Source: Misgurnus anguillicaudatus (Eukaryota > Chordata > Actinopteri > Cypriniformes > Cobitidae). From it: a DNA stretch of 64,000 bases. The stretch lies in the NCBI RefSeq assembly GCF_027580225.2, contig NC_073342.2, forward strand, positions 14,273,501 through 14,337,500. Reading direction: 5' to 3'. The translations under genes and the position numbers were made by a program. Under the pieces are notes generated by a model, which saw nothing but the letters and a program-made list of their open reading frames with translations, searched no databases and had not been told where the DNA came from. Positions 1 through 11,283 of this stretch are shown here, in pieces (position 1 is the first letter of the stretch; every line of letters starts with the position of its first letter).

Positions 1-302
1 TTTGATAAGTACTGAGATGAATTAACAGGTTTATGCAAAACAAATTGCCCACGGTATATTGAGTTTTGGAAAAATTTTAAAGCATTTTCTCAAAATTTAT
101 CAAATATAAGATTTGTCACCAAAATTCATTCCATTTGCTGAACGCAAAGAAAGTTGTGGCCAAATTAAGACTCTAAAAAACCAAAGATGGCCAAAAATGA
201 CCCAACAATTAATGTAATTATTAAAAACTGAATTAAGATTTTTAAATTCAAAACTGTACTAAAACACTTACACTACCCTAAAAAAAAATTTTGTATCCCC
301 AG

Positions 303-1249
303 ATGTAACCAGTGATGGAAGCGTGAATGACGCAGTTCAAGCAGTGAAGTCTATTGTGGGTGCTGATGGGTTAAATTGTTTAATTAATAATGCAGCTATT
401 AACATCCACTGTGATTTGGACACCGTCACCCGAGATGCCATGATGAAAACATATGAGAGTAACACAGTGGCTCCTCTTTTTGTAACCAAGGTACTTTTTT
501 TGTTTTATTATAGTCAAAGTAAAAGGTTAACTAACCAGGATTATACATGGATGTACTGAAGAAAACAGTTTTTTAATTGAATTATTTATGGGGTCTTGCA
601 GGCTTTTCTGCCATTGTTGAGAGAGGCGGCGGGTCAGGGCAGTGGAATGGGAATTCACAGATCGGCTGTGATCAATGTGTCATCTACCTTGGCGTCTGTT
701 CAGCTCAACTGGGGCAAGATGGGAGCATTCAAGCTTTACGCTTACAGGCCAACTAAGGTGAGTTTTTATTGTAATGCATTTATTTGGTTGCAGTTAAAAG
801 TAGGTTTACATGCATAATTTTGTGGTTTCTTTCAATTAAGTGTGCACTAAACATGATTACAAGAAGTTTGGCAGTTGATCTGGAAGCAGAGGGGATTTTA
901 TGCGTCGCCCTGCACCCTGGTTGGGTGCGCACTGATATGGGCGGAGCAAATGTGAGTATTTTTATATATATATATATATATATAATATAAATATAGAAAT
1001 GCAAATGGTTCTCAAACTTTTTTACATGCTTTTAGACAAAAGTACAGAATGTCACATTTTAATTTTACAATTTAAAGATTTTTAAAGGAAATGACTGCAT
1101 TTAAACCAATCTTTCTATTTATTTATTATAAACAGGCAGATATGAGTGTAGAAGAGAGCATATCATCATTGTTGCCTGTTATTTGTGGATTAACCGAGAA
1201 AGATCATGGTGGATTTTTGAGCTACAATGGGGAAACATTGCCCTGGTGA
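303..1249 (+). CDS. Short-chain dehydrogenase/reductase, tandem copy 1 (5' end outside window)
   Basis: Coding exons seen: 303-490, 602-757, 841-951 and 1136-1249 (TGA at 1247-1249). They correspond exactly to exons 3-6 of the two complete copies downstream; exons 1-2 with the Rossmann TGxxxGxG motif would lie left of the window. The visible part carries the NNAA motif, the INVSS catalytic-serine segment, a YxxxK catalytic pair in the form YRPTK, and the [11 protein letters not shown] segment that follows the active site in classical SDRs. The protein should be a cytosolic NAD(P)H-dependent oxidoreductase of the C-factor/sniffer-like group; the substrate cannot be read. Around the active site this copy differs most from its sisters (YAYRPTK against YPYRASK). 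All visible exons are open and spliced by GT-AG. An AATAAA signal is at 1468-1473. Confidence 0.82.
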
Positions 1250-1875
1250 TCTCCACACAGTGTCCAAGTGCCAATTTTTGGCGACCACTGATGAAGGAAT
1301 ATTTGGATTAAATATTCATGAATTTCCTCTTTCCACTTGTTTCTATATACCTGTATGCGTGCGAGTCAATGGTTGTGGGAGTAGTGTTACGTAAATTAGG
1401 TTATATAGAAAACGTTATTGTTATGAGCCTATTATGAAATGTTATGGTGCGTTTAAACTGTCTTTAAAATAAATACTGTTTTCTGCTTAAGTAATAGCCT
1501 GTCACGGTTTTTACTTTTCATGAATATAATTGTAACTTCTGTAACTATATCTGTACTCTTGCCCATCCAGCTGACTCACTGCTTTAATATAGTATTGGCA
1601 TGAGATGGCGCTGTAGTCACAAAGGCGTAAAGGTATAAAATTAAAACATAAATAGCCTATGTACATTTTGTATGTCTGTTTTGTGCTAGTCAAAACTGTA
1701 CATAACTAACTAATAGTAATACGTTTGACAGAGTACTTAGCAGCTAATTGTTTGTTTACCTCAAAATTATTATACAAATATATGCTGTAACTTTGAGTAT
1801 ATTACACTTACCAGATAACTAAGAAAATTAATTAGGACGGTTTAAATGTTCAAATCGAGCTATCCGAGGTGGATG

Positions 1876-2134
1876 ACGAATGTCCCAGATAGCAAAAAAA
1901 TATCTGTATGGCTTCTTTATGCCGCCAGCCCCAAGCTGTCAGCTATGGGTGCGCCGCGCGTCCCGCTGGCGGGGATAAAACTTTTGCCGCCGAATACGTC
2001 ACTCCCATTTGTTGCGAGATGCCGCCAGCATGCAGCCGGCGGACCGACTGCTTAATTTATGCAAAAGCGGTCCGCCGTCAGACCTGTTTGCGATTACACC
2101 CTTATGACGCTTACTGCCTCCAGAGCTGCTGCTA
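1876..2134. repeat. GC-rich segment absent from the paralogous spacer
   Basis: Upstream of copy 2, about 250 bp rich in CpG and GCCGCCAGC/CGGCGG words interrupts sequence that is continuous upstream of copy 3 (around 7617-7632). The flanks match on both sides (a block around GGATGACGAAT before, AACGTTACAG after). It is therefore an insertion in one spacer or a deletion in the other. Two short ORFs cross it but show no domain. It could be a mobile element fragment or a small CpG island for copy 2. Confidence 0.45.
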
Positions 2135-2454
2135 TTTTAACGTTACAGATAATAGACCGCGAAAGTGGCATTTGCGCTCGTGACAACTTTCACGAGCACA
2201 CCGGAAACTGACAGCGCGAGCTGTCATCTAAGTTTTATTTTTACATAATAATTTTTGCTGCTTGTAAAATTTATTTGGGTGTTTTAACCACACCAGTTTA
2301 AATGCACTATGATTCTTACTTAAACTCAAATGTTGTGGTTTCCCTCAAAATTACACGTAATATTCGCGTTTGCATGGTTTATTAACCATAAAAGTATGAT
2401 TAAATATGAAGGGCAAACGTTGTTTAATCCATTTCCTTTCCTCCCCTTCTGAAA

Positions 2455-2640
2455 AAGTCCATAAGACCAGCATAAGCTTGTAGCTGGTTAACAGTGGCAG
2501 TAGCTGGATTAAGATGGTCCTCTCAGCCTGGCAAAACTGACCATCTAAAAAGTGACCAAAACACAGCTAAAACCAAGCTGGGAGACCAGCTAAAACCAGC
2601 TCACCAAATATGCTGGTCTTAGCTGGAGTTTTCAGTAGGG
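2455..2640. repeat. AGCTGGT/ACCAGCT-rich interspersed repeat, spacer copy
   Basis: Repeated words of the type ACCAGC and GCTGGT in both orientations, ending in TTTTCAGTAGGG. The same block occurs at the homologous place before copy 3 (9262-9540), and a diverged relative is at 30205-30370. It belongs to the common cyprinid interspersed repeats made of degenerate CCAGCTAAAACCAGC units. No coding potential. Confidence 0.6.
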
Positions 2641-3030
2641 TCTTCATTTAATGCATTTATTGCCATGCTGAAAGAAAATGCAAATATCATTGTAAATTAT
2701 CAGATGATTACAAAATTTCTATGTGTTTTGGGTCTTATTCCCGTAGGAGGATTTAATGGTGTTCTGATGGTTCCAATACGACCAGATAATATCCCGCATA
2801 TAGAAAAAAATAAAATAAAACCAGTACAGCTCCCATGAAACCCATACTTTCAGTATTGTTTTTTCTGTGGCTTTTGTGTTAACTCTATGGTTATCTATCT
2901 CTCATCATGACATGTACTTACATGATGTTGAAATGCCATGCTTACGAAACTTTAGCCCCGCCCCCTCCAGTTGCATTAAAGTTTTTGTCTAATCAAAAGA
3001 GGGAGCGCACAACTTTCTGGTGTATTAAAG

Positions 3031-6000
3031 ATGTTAAACTTCAGCAATTGTCATTCAATGCTCATCACGGGAGCGAGCAAAGGGCTCGGACTGCAGATGG
3101 TCCGACAGTTGCTCAGTACCACGGAAAGACCCAAAAAGATCATCGCAACCGCCCGGAATCCAGACGCTGCAGAGGTACTGTATGCCTGATCTGAAGTCAG
3201 ATAGCAACATTGTAAAATATTACAGTTTAAGACATTAACGAGTGATTATTATGATTATTAGGAACTACAAGCACTTGCCAAATCCCATCCAGAGGTCCAT
3301 GTATTAACTCTTGGTTAGTAAGTTTTCTGCTACATGTATCACATAAAACAATTGCTTGTTAAATTAAATATAAGGACTCGTTTTAAACATTATTGTATTT
3401 TAAACGAGAACTTTTAAAAGATCTTTTAAAAACTTAAAAGTTCACGGTAGATGTCCAGCAGATGGAGACAAAGGACAGCAGTTTTTCATTTGTAGAGAGT
3501 ATGCACGTGACGTCTTCGGCGAAAGTGACTGCGGTTACGCCCACTGAGTGGCAAAAAGTCTGAGCGACAACATTAGCACAGCGTGAAAAACGCGTCTAAA
3601 ATGGGAAAAGTAGTTGTGTGATCGACTTTGCTAACAGATTCAACAAAAATTTGGAGCGGTCTTTTTTCAGACTGCAAAAAAACAATAAAAGGAGAAGCAA
3701 ATCAATAGCAGTAGACATTTGTCAGGTATGTACAATTTTGGAATAAAAAAATCCTATAAAAATACACCAATGAATACTCTTATTTTGTGTAATTGCAAAG
3801 TTTTGTCAGTGAACCTTCATTAAAAACATTGATTATGATGAGCCTTGTGTTCTACAATGGTGAGATGGTGTTAGGCAAGACAAACATGTCAGGAAAAGCA
3901 ATGTCAATAAGCCACAGACTACTGGATGTTTGGCAAGTTGTTGGGGTCACTGTTAAGGCCAACTTAATTCAATTTAAGCTGATAATAGTCAGTTTTACTT
4001 GCATTTCTGCAGCAGCCGCTATGAAAACCAGCCAACAACAGGGCGAGCTCCGGCGTGGTCACGTGTAAAAGTGACGTCGTTGCAAAAAAGCAAACACGTT
4101 TTTCTAAATTTTTGGTGATCTATCGTAAACTATTTTTATACATCAGTGCCTTCAAATACTAGAAATTAAGACCTAATATTTAAATACCAAAGTCCAGTTA
4201 CATTATATCATATGACATGTATGCCTTTTGTTAATCACTGTGTTTTTTAATATAAGTCCGAAGATGTCTTTAGTATGAATTTAATGTAATTATAAGAAAA
4301 TTTAAATTCAAAACTGTACTAGGACACTTAAACTAACCTAAAATTGTTTTTATCCCCAGATGTAACCAGTGATGTAAGCGTGAATGACGCAGTTCAAGCA
4401 GTGAAGTCTATTGTGGGTGCTGATGGGTTAAATTGTTTAATTAATAATGCAGCTATTAACATCCACTGTTATTTGGACACCGTCACCCGAGATGCCATGA
4501 TGAAAACATATGAGACTAACACAGTGGCTCCTCTTTTTGTGACCAAGGTACTTTTTTGTTTACAATAGTACCAATAAAGTCAAATTGTAACTAACCAGGA
4601 TTATGCATGCAAGGATGGATGGATGCATGCAAGGATGGATGGATGCATGCAAGGATGGATGGATGCATGCATGGATGGATGGATGGATGCAAGGATGGAT
4701 GCAAGGATGGATGGATGGATGCATGGATGGATGGATGGATGGATGCAAGGATGGATGGATGGATGCATGCAAGGATGGATGGATGGATGGATGCATGCAA
4801 GGATGGATGGATGGATGCATGCAAGAATGGATGGATGGATGGATGCATGCATGCAAGGATGGATGCAAGGATGGGAATGGATGCATGCAAGGATGGATGG
4901 ATGCATGCATGCATGCATGCAAGGATGGATGGATGCATGCATGCATGGATGGATGCATGCAAGGATGGATGGATGCATGCATGCATGCAAGGATGGATGG
5001 ATGGATGCATGCATGCATGCAAGGATGGATGGATGGATGCATGCATGCAAGGATGGATGGATGGATGGATGGATGGATGCATGCATGCAAGGATGGATGG
5101 ATGGATGGATGGATGGATGCATGCATGCAAGGATGGATGGATGGATGGATGCATGCATGCAAGGATGGATGGATGGATGCATGCAAGTATGGATGGATGG
5201 ATGGATGCATGCATGCAAGGATGGATGGATGGATGGATGCATGCATGCATGCAAGGATGGATGGATGGATGGATGCATGCATGCAAGGATGGATGGATGG
5301 ATGGATGCATGCATGCAAGGATGGATGGATGGATGGATGCATGCAAGGATGGATGGATGGATGGATGCCTGCATGCAAGGATGGATGGATGGATGGATGC
5401 AAGGATGGATGGATGCAAGGATGGATGGATGCAAGGATGGATAGATGCAAGGATGGATGCAAGGAAGGATGCAAGGAAGGATGCAAGGATGGATGCACGG
5501 ATGGATGGATGCAAGGATGGATGCAAGGATGGAAGGATGGATGGATGGATGGAAGGATGGATGCAAGGATGGATGGATGGATGCAAGGATGGATCGATGC
5601 AAAAATGCAAGGATGGATGGATGCAATAGTACACAATAGACACAGCAACAAAATATTGTTTGGCATCTACCAGAAGTACAAATAATAGGGCCGTGCAAAT
5701 TGGCAAGTGCAATTGAATATATATGTGTAAATATGTACAATAATAAATAAATAGTAGGCTATGGCAGAGTATGTCCATGTAATGGGGTTATTATGTAGCG
5801 ACTATATAAATACTAAATATGCAGGCCTACAAGGACGTATGTGCAACTGTGTGCAATAGTAACACAGTGAAGTACAGATACGCAAGCTCTGAGACTGGGG
5901 CATATTGTACATTACAATATAATACAGATTATGATAATGTCATTGTAATGATATGGAGAATGTATATTTATTAGCGTGTTTTCATTTTTTACTCATAGTG

Positions 6001-6849
6001 CTATGGGCAGTGCAAAAGTAAGGTGTGGACATACTGATGTGTACACATTTAAGAAAACTGATTTTTTTTATTGAATTATTTGTGGTCTCTTGCAGGCTTT
6101 TCTGCCATTGTTGAGAGAGGCTGCGGGTCAGGGCAGTGGAATGGGAATTCACAGATCCGCCGTGATCAATGTGTCATCTCTCTTGGGGTCCATTCAACTC
6201 AACTTGGGCGAGATACCATTTTTTAAGATTTACCCTTACAGGGCATCTAAGGTGACTTTTTATTGTAATGCATTTATTTGGTTGCAGTTAAAATGTAGGT
6301 TTACATGCATGATTTTGTGGTTTCTTTCAATTAAGTGTGCACTAAACATGATTACAAGATGTTTGGCAGTTGATCTGGAAGCAGAGGGAATTTTATGCGT
6401 CGCCCTGCACCCTGGTTGGGTGCGCACTGATATGGGCGGAGCAAATGTGAGTAGAATTTTTTATATGCAAATGGTTCTTAAACTTTTTTGGCATGCCCCC
6501 CCACCTTCGTGTACAGTGGATCCTTTTGCCCCCCAAAATAAATTGTATGATATAAAACATACTAAAACTTACAATTTTAATTAAACAAAACATTTAAGTA
6601 TACAACAAATTGCTGTTGGTTAGTACCCTTATTCTTAAAGGTGAACTTTAGAACTAAGTACAGAATTTCACATTTTAAAGATTTTTAAAGGATAATGACT
6701 GCATTTTAACCAATCTTTTTTTTTCTTATAAACAGGCAAATATGAGTGTAGAAGAGAGCATATCATCATTGTTGCCTGTTATTTGTGGATTAACCGAGAA
6801 AGATCATGGTGGATTTTTGAGCTACAATGGGGAAACATTGCCCTGGTGA
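3031..6849 (+). CDS. Short-chain dehydrogenase/reductase, tandem copy 2 (complete, 254 aa)
   Basis: Six coding exons: 3031-3174, 3262-3313, 4360-4547, 6096-6251, 6336-6446, 6736-6849. They join in frame to 254 residues, the usual size of a classical SDR. Motifs: cofactor-binding TGASKGLG at residues 13-20, NNAA at 94-97, catalytic serine in VSS at about 155-156, Tyr176 and Lys180 in YRASK, and HPGWVRTD at 205-212. It looks like a C-factor/sniffer-type carbonyl reductase acting in the cytosol; this is a family inference and the substrate is unknown. The ATG was chosen because it sits 12 codons before the glycine motif, in the same place as in copy 3. Intron 2 carries an insertion of about 0.6 kb and intron 3 a 1-kb minisatellite, so this gene is longer than copy 3 although the exons are almost the same. 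AATAAA is at 7071-7076. Confidence 0.88.
3495..4118. mobile_element. Insertion in intron 2 of SDR copy 2, unclassified
   Basis: Copies 2 and 3 share intron 2 on both sides, but this stretch of about 0.6 kb is present only in copy 2. Near its ends are GCACGTGACGTC and GTGACGTCGTTGCA, an imperfect inverted pair. No reading frame with a recognisable domain. Boundaries are approximate, because copy 3 has its own hAT insertion near the same place. Confidence 0.45.
4604..5628. repeat. GGAT/GCAT minisatellite in intron 3 of SDR copy 2
   Basis: About 1 kb of tetranucleotides GGAT, GCAT and GCAA arranged in a recurring longer unit of roughly 30-60 bp: ATGCATGCAAGG followed by a run of GGAT. Long open frames appear on both strands (up to about 395 codons) only because the repeat contains no stop codon; their products are low-complexity HPSIHPS or DGWMDGC strings and are not proteins. 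The homologous place in copy 3 holds a different, shorter GATA array. Confidence 0.95.
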
Positions 6850-7918
6850 TCTCCACACAGTGTGCAAGTGCCAATTTTTGGTGACAACTGATAAGCAAAT
6901 ATTTGGATTAAATATTCATGAATTTCCTCTTTCCACCTGTTTCTATATCCCTGTATGCATGCGAGTCAATGGTTGTGGGTACATAAATGTTATACATTTA
7001 AGGTTATATAGAAAATGTTATTGTTATGACCCTATGATGAAATGTTATGGTGCGTTTATATTGTCTTTAAAATAAATACTGTTTGCTGCTTAAGTAATAG
7101 CCTGTCACGGTTTTTGATTTTCATGAATATAAACCATGAGCCAGACAGATTGAGTCAAATGCCATTTATCAGCCATCATGTTATTCTGATATATATTAAA
7201 ATCTGATATTATACTAATGGAGCCATATGACTGGCCCACTACATGTTGATAATGGCTAGATTGAGCAACCAAGTATTTAGGAACTGTACTCTTGCCCATC
7301 CAGCTGACTCACTGCATTAATATAGTATTGACATGAGAGGGCGCTGTAGTCACAAAGGCGTACAAAATTAAAACAAAAATAGCCTATGTACATTTTGTAT
7401 GAGGTTTGCTAGTCAAAAATTTACCGTATAACTAAGTAATAGTAATACGTTTGACAGAGTACTTAGCAGCTATTGCTTCGCTAATTCTTGTTTGTTTACC
7501 TCAAATTATTATATAAATATGCTATAACTTTGAGTAACACTTACCAGATAACTAATTAATTAAATTAATTAGGACGGTTTAAATGTTCAAATCGACCTAT
7601 CCGAGATGGATGACGAATTGCCTGGATGCGTTATTTTAACGTTACAGATAATAGACCGCGAAAGTGGCATTTGCGCTCGTGACAGCTTTCACGAGCACAC
7701 CGGAAACTGACAGCGCGAGCGGTCGTCTATGTTTTATTTTTACATCATAATTTTTGCTTGTTGTAAAATTTATTTGGGTGTTTTAACCACACCAGTTTAA
7801 ATGCACTATATGATTCTTACTTAAAATCAAATGTTGTGGTTTCCCTCAAAATTACGTTATTCGCGTTTGCGCTGGTTTATTAACCATAAAAGTATTATTA
7901 AATATGAAAGCAATTGTT

Positions 7919-9234
7919 TAGTTTTTTTTTTATTCGCTTTGGTACTATTTTCACAAGTAGCATGTGGTAAAACCTCACAACTGTTAGTACAAAACCCAAG
8001 CAGATCATCAAAAAGTCAGTTTTTTTCAAACATGTAATCACATTTTCAACTGACTTACAACACGCAAAACTATACATTCACTTTTTCACCACACCTAATC
8101 ATTGTGTCATCAAATAAATACCTTTTACATTAAGCAATACACTTACATTACCCAACATTAATATAATCTATTATATCCAAAATATCCATCCTATGTGTAA
8201 TCAAGTGAAGGATCAATGAAGACATCCTCTACAATCATTTGGACAAATTACATTTTGTTCAAATGTTCGTACAAACACACCTTTATATTTCTGTAGTTCT
8301 CAAAATCCATATAGGCCTACTGTTTATTGCTGAAATGAAAATATATAGGTTTACCAAATGGTTCAGATAACCATAAGATCAGTTGGATTTAGTGCTGGTC
8401 AAATCATGTATTTACGCAAATCAGATGAGAAGGAAAAGTATTTTGAACATTGCATTGTGAAAGACAATTTCTTCATATGAAAGGTATTTCTTTGATGACA
8501 CAATGATTAGGTGTGGTGAAAAAGTGAATGTATAATTTTGTGTGTTGTACTAAGTCAATTGAAAATGTTATCACATGTTTGAACATCAACAGATGTTACT
8601 GACAGGGAAGAAAACTGACTATTTGATTATCTGCTTTGAGTTTTGTACTAACAGTACAAAAAATTATTCATTGGATAAACTCAATAAAATTGTGGGCAGG
8701 ATTTCCATCCAGTATGAATACCCCTAACTCATAAAAAACTGCTTTACACAATAAAAATATATTGAGTTAGTCCAACTTAATTTAAAGTAAATGGCAATAC
8801 TCAATTAGTTGCCTAACTCAATTTAGTGTAGTCTGAATAACTCAATTCTGTTATTTTATATAAAATAGTACCAAAGCGAATAAAAAAAAACTGTATAGTA
8901 CTGTTAGCATATTAATTTCAGCACTTCTAAGGCTGATTTGAAACATGTATGTTGCATTGTTTGCTGTTGGATGAACTAATTGTTAAAAGCACTAAACTAA
9001 AAGAAGATCATACTGTTGTGTTTCAGTGATTAAACCAAATGTTCTCATTACATATTACAATAATCTTGTATTTGTGGACTGAAAACATGTGCAACTTACT
9101 GAAAGCATTACATCAGGTTTTGAAAGAATAACCAGCTGCGTTACAAGTATGATCAGTTTGGATTTTTGTACCAAGAGTTTTGAAAACGTACACCTTGAAA
9201 ATAGTACCAAAGCGAATAAAAAAAAAACTGTAAT
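7919..9234. mobile_element. Foldback element inserted upstream of SDR copy 3
   Basis: About 1.3 kb absent from the homologous spacer of copy 2, which reads through at about 2410-2430. The left end reads TTTATTCGCTTTGGTACTAT and its reverse complement occurs twice to the right, near 8867-8890 and 9202-9230. Internal arms at about 7975-8120 and 8480-8660 are also inverted copies of each other, for example CACCACACCTAATCATTGTG against CACAATGATTAGGTGTGGTG. It is a nested inverted-repeat element without a coding region. Confidence 0.65.
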
Positions 9235-9261
9235 CAATTTCCTTTCCTCCCCTTCAGAAAA

Positions 9262-9540
9262 AATCCATCTGAGACCAGCAGCTGGTTTACAGTGGCAGTA
9301 GCTAGTTTAAGATGGTCCTCCTAGCCTGGCAAAACTGGTCAGCTGGTGGGTCAGCTGGTCATCCAGCCTTACCTGCTACTTCCATAATACCATTTAAAAA
9401 AAAAAGACCAAAAGACAGCTAGACCAGCTTAAAAAGTGACAAAAACACAGCTTGCTACACCAGCAATAACAGCTAAAACCAAGCTGGGAGACCACCTAAA
9501 ACCAGCTCATGCTGGTCTTAGCTGGAATTTTCAGTAGGGT
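9262..9540. repeat. AGCTGGT/ACCAGCT-rich interspersed repeat, second spacer copy
   Basis: Same block as upstream of copy 2, slightly longer because extra ACCAGC units and an A-rich tract are present. Its position relative to exon 1 is conserved, so it was part of the unit before the genes were duplicated. Confidence 0.6.
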
Positions 9541-9950
9541 TCATTTAATGCATTTAATTGCTGAAAGAAAATGCAAATATCATTGTAAATTATCAGATGT
9601 TTAGCATGACAAAATGTCTATGTGCTTTGTGTCTTATTCCTGTATACATTTAATGGTGTTCTGATGGTTTCAATACGACCATATAATATCCCACATATAG
9701 AAAATAAATAAACTAATAAAATAAAACCAGTACAGCTCCCATGAAAACCATAAGACTTTCAGAATTGATTTTTTTTTGGTGGTTTTATGTTAACTCTCTG
9801 GTTATCGTTCTCTCATCATAACATGATGTACTATATGATGTTGAAATGCCATGCTTACGAAACTTTAGCCCAGCCTCCTCCAGTTGCAGTGATTACAAAC
9901 ACTTTAAAAGAGTGAGCGCGCATTCCGCTCAAAGCTCTGGTGTGTTAAAG

Positions 9951-11192
9951 ATGTTAAACTTCAGCAAGTGTCATTCAATACTCATCACTGGAGCCAACAG
10001 AGGGCTCGGACTGGAGATGGTCCGACAGTTGATTAGTACCCCAGAAAGACCCCAAAAGATCATCGCAACTGCCCGGAATCCAGACATTGCAGAGGTACTG
10101 TTACTGTATGCCTGATCTGAAGTCAAATGGTAACATATTACATTTTAAGACATTAGTGATTATTATTTGATTTTATTGCAGGAACTGCAAGCACTTTCCA
10201 AATCTCATCCAGAGGTCCATGTAGTAACTCTTGGTAAGTACCTTACCTTCTACAGTGTATCACATAAAATGTTTACGTGTTAAATTAAATATTAGGACTT
10301 ATTAAACGATAACGATAACTTTTAAAAGGTCTTTAAAAAGTTTATGGTAAGTGTGTGCAGGTGGAGACAAAGGACAGGAGTTTGTCATTTGTATTGCTGC
10401 TTATCAGTGGTTTTCAAACTGGGGGCCGCGAGATGGTGCCAGGGGGGGCCTTTTCTGAAATACATTAATTTATCATGAAGTTTGTGTAATTAAACCTAAA
10501 AAATAAGGATACTAACCAAAATCACTACTTTTTTGTACAATTTAATGTGTTTTTTTTTTTAATTATTAAAATGTTGAGTTTTAGAACAGTTTTTTGTCAC
10601 AAATTTTCTTTGGGGGGGCCGCACACTGAAAAAGTTTGGGAACCACTGGCTTAGATGACCACTTATGTTTACATTTTTGTTAATTTTTGGTAATTTTATC
10701 TATTTTATCTATTTTAACTATTTTAATACATATGTGCCTTTAAATGCCACACTAGAAATGAATGCCTTATATTTAAATACCAAAGTGCAGTTACATTTAT
10801 ATCGTATGACATGTATGTATTTGTTAATCACTGTTTTTTAATATTAGTCCTAAGGATGCGATAATTCAAAGCTGTACTAAGACAATTAAACTACCCGAAA
10901 ATTGTTTTTTATCTCCAGATGTAACCAGTGATGTAAGCGTGAATGACGCAGTTCAAGCAGTGAAGTCTATTGTGGGTGCTGATGGGTTAAATTGTTTAAT
11001 TAATAATGCAGCTATTAACATCCACTGTTATTTGGACACCGTCACCCGAGATGCCATGATGAAAACATATGAGACTAACACAGTGGCTCCTCTTTTTCTG
11101 ACAAAGGTTCTTTTTTGTTTATTATAGTACCAATAAAGTCAAATTTAAACTGACCAGAATTATAAAAAAAACTCACCAGGATTAGATAGATG

Positions 11193-11283
<91 letters not shown>

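Noticed and set aside
4560..5778. Long open frames on both strands (up to about 395 codons) across the GGAT/GCAT array
   Set aside because: They exist because the tandem repeat lacks stop codons in several frames; the products are low-complexity and all frames are open together. The array is an intron of the SDR copy 2 gene.
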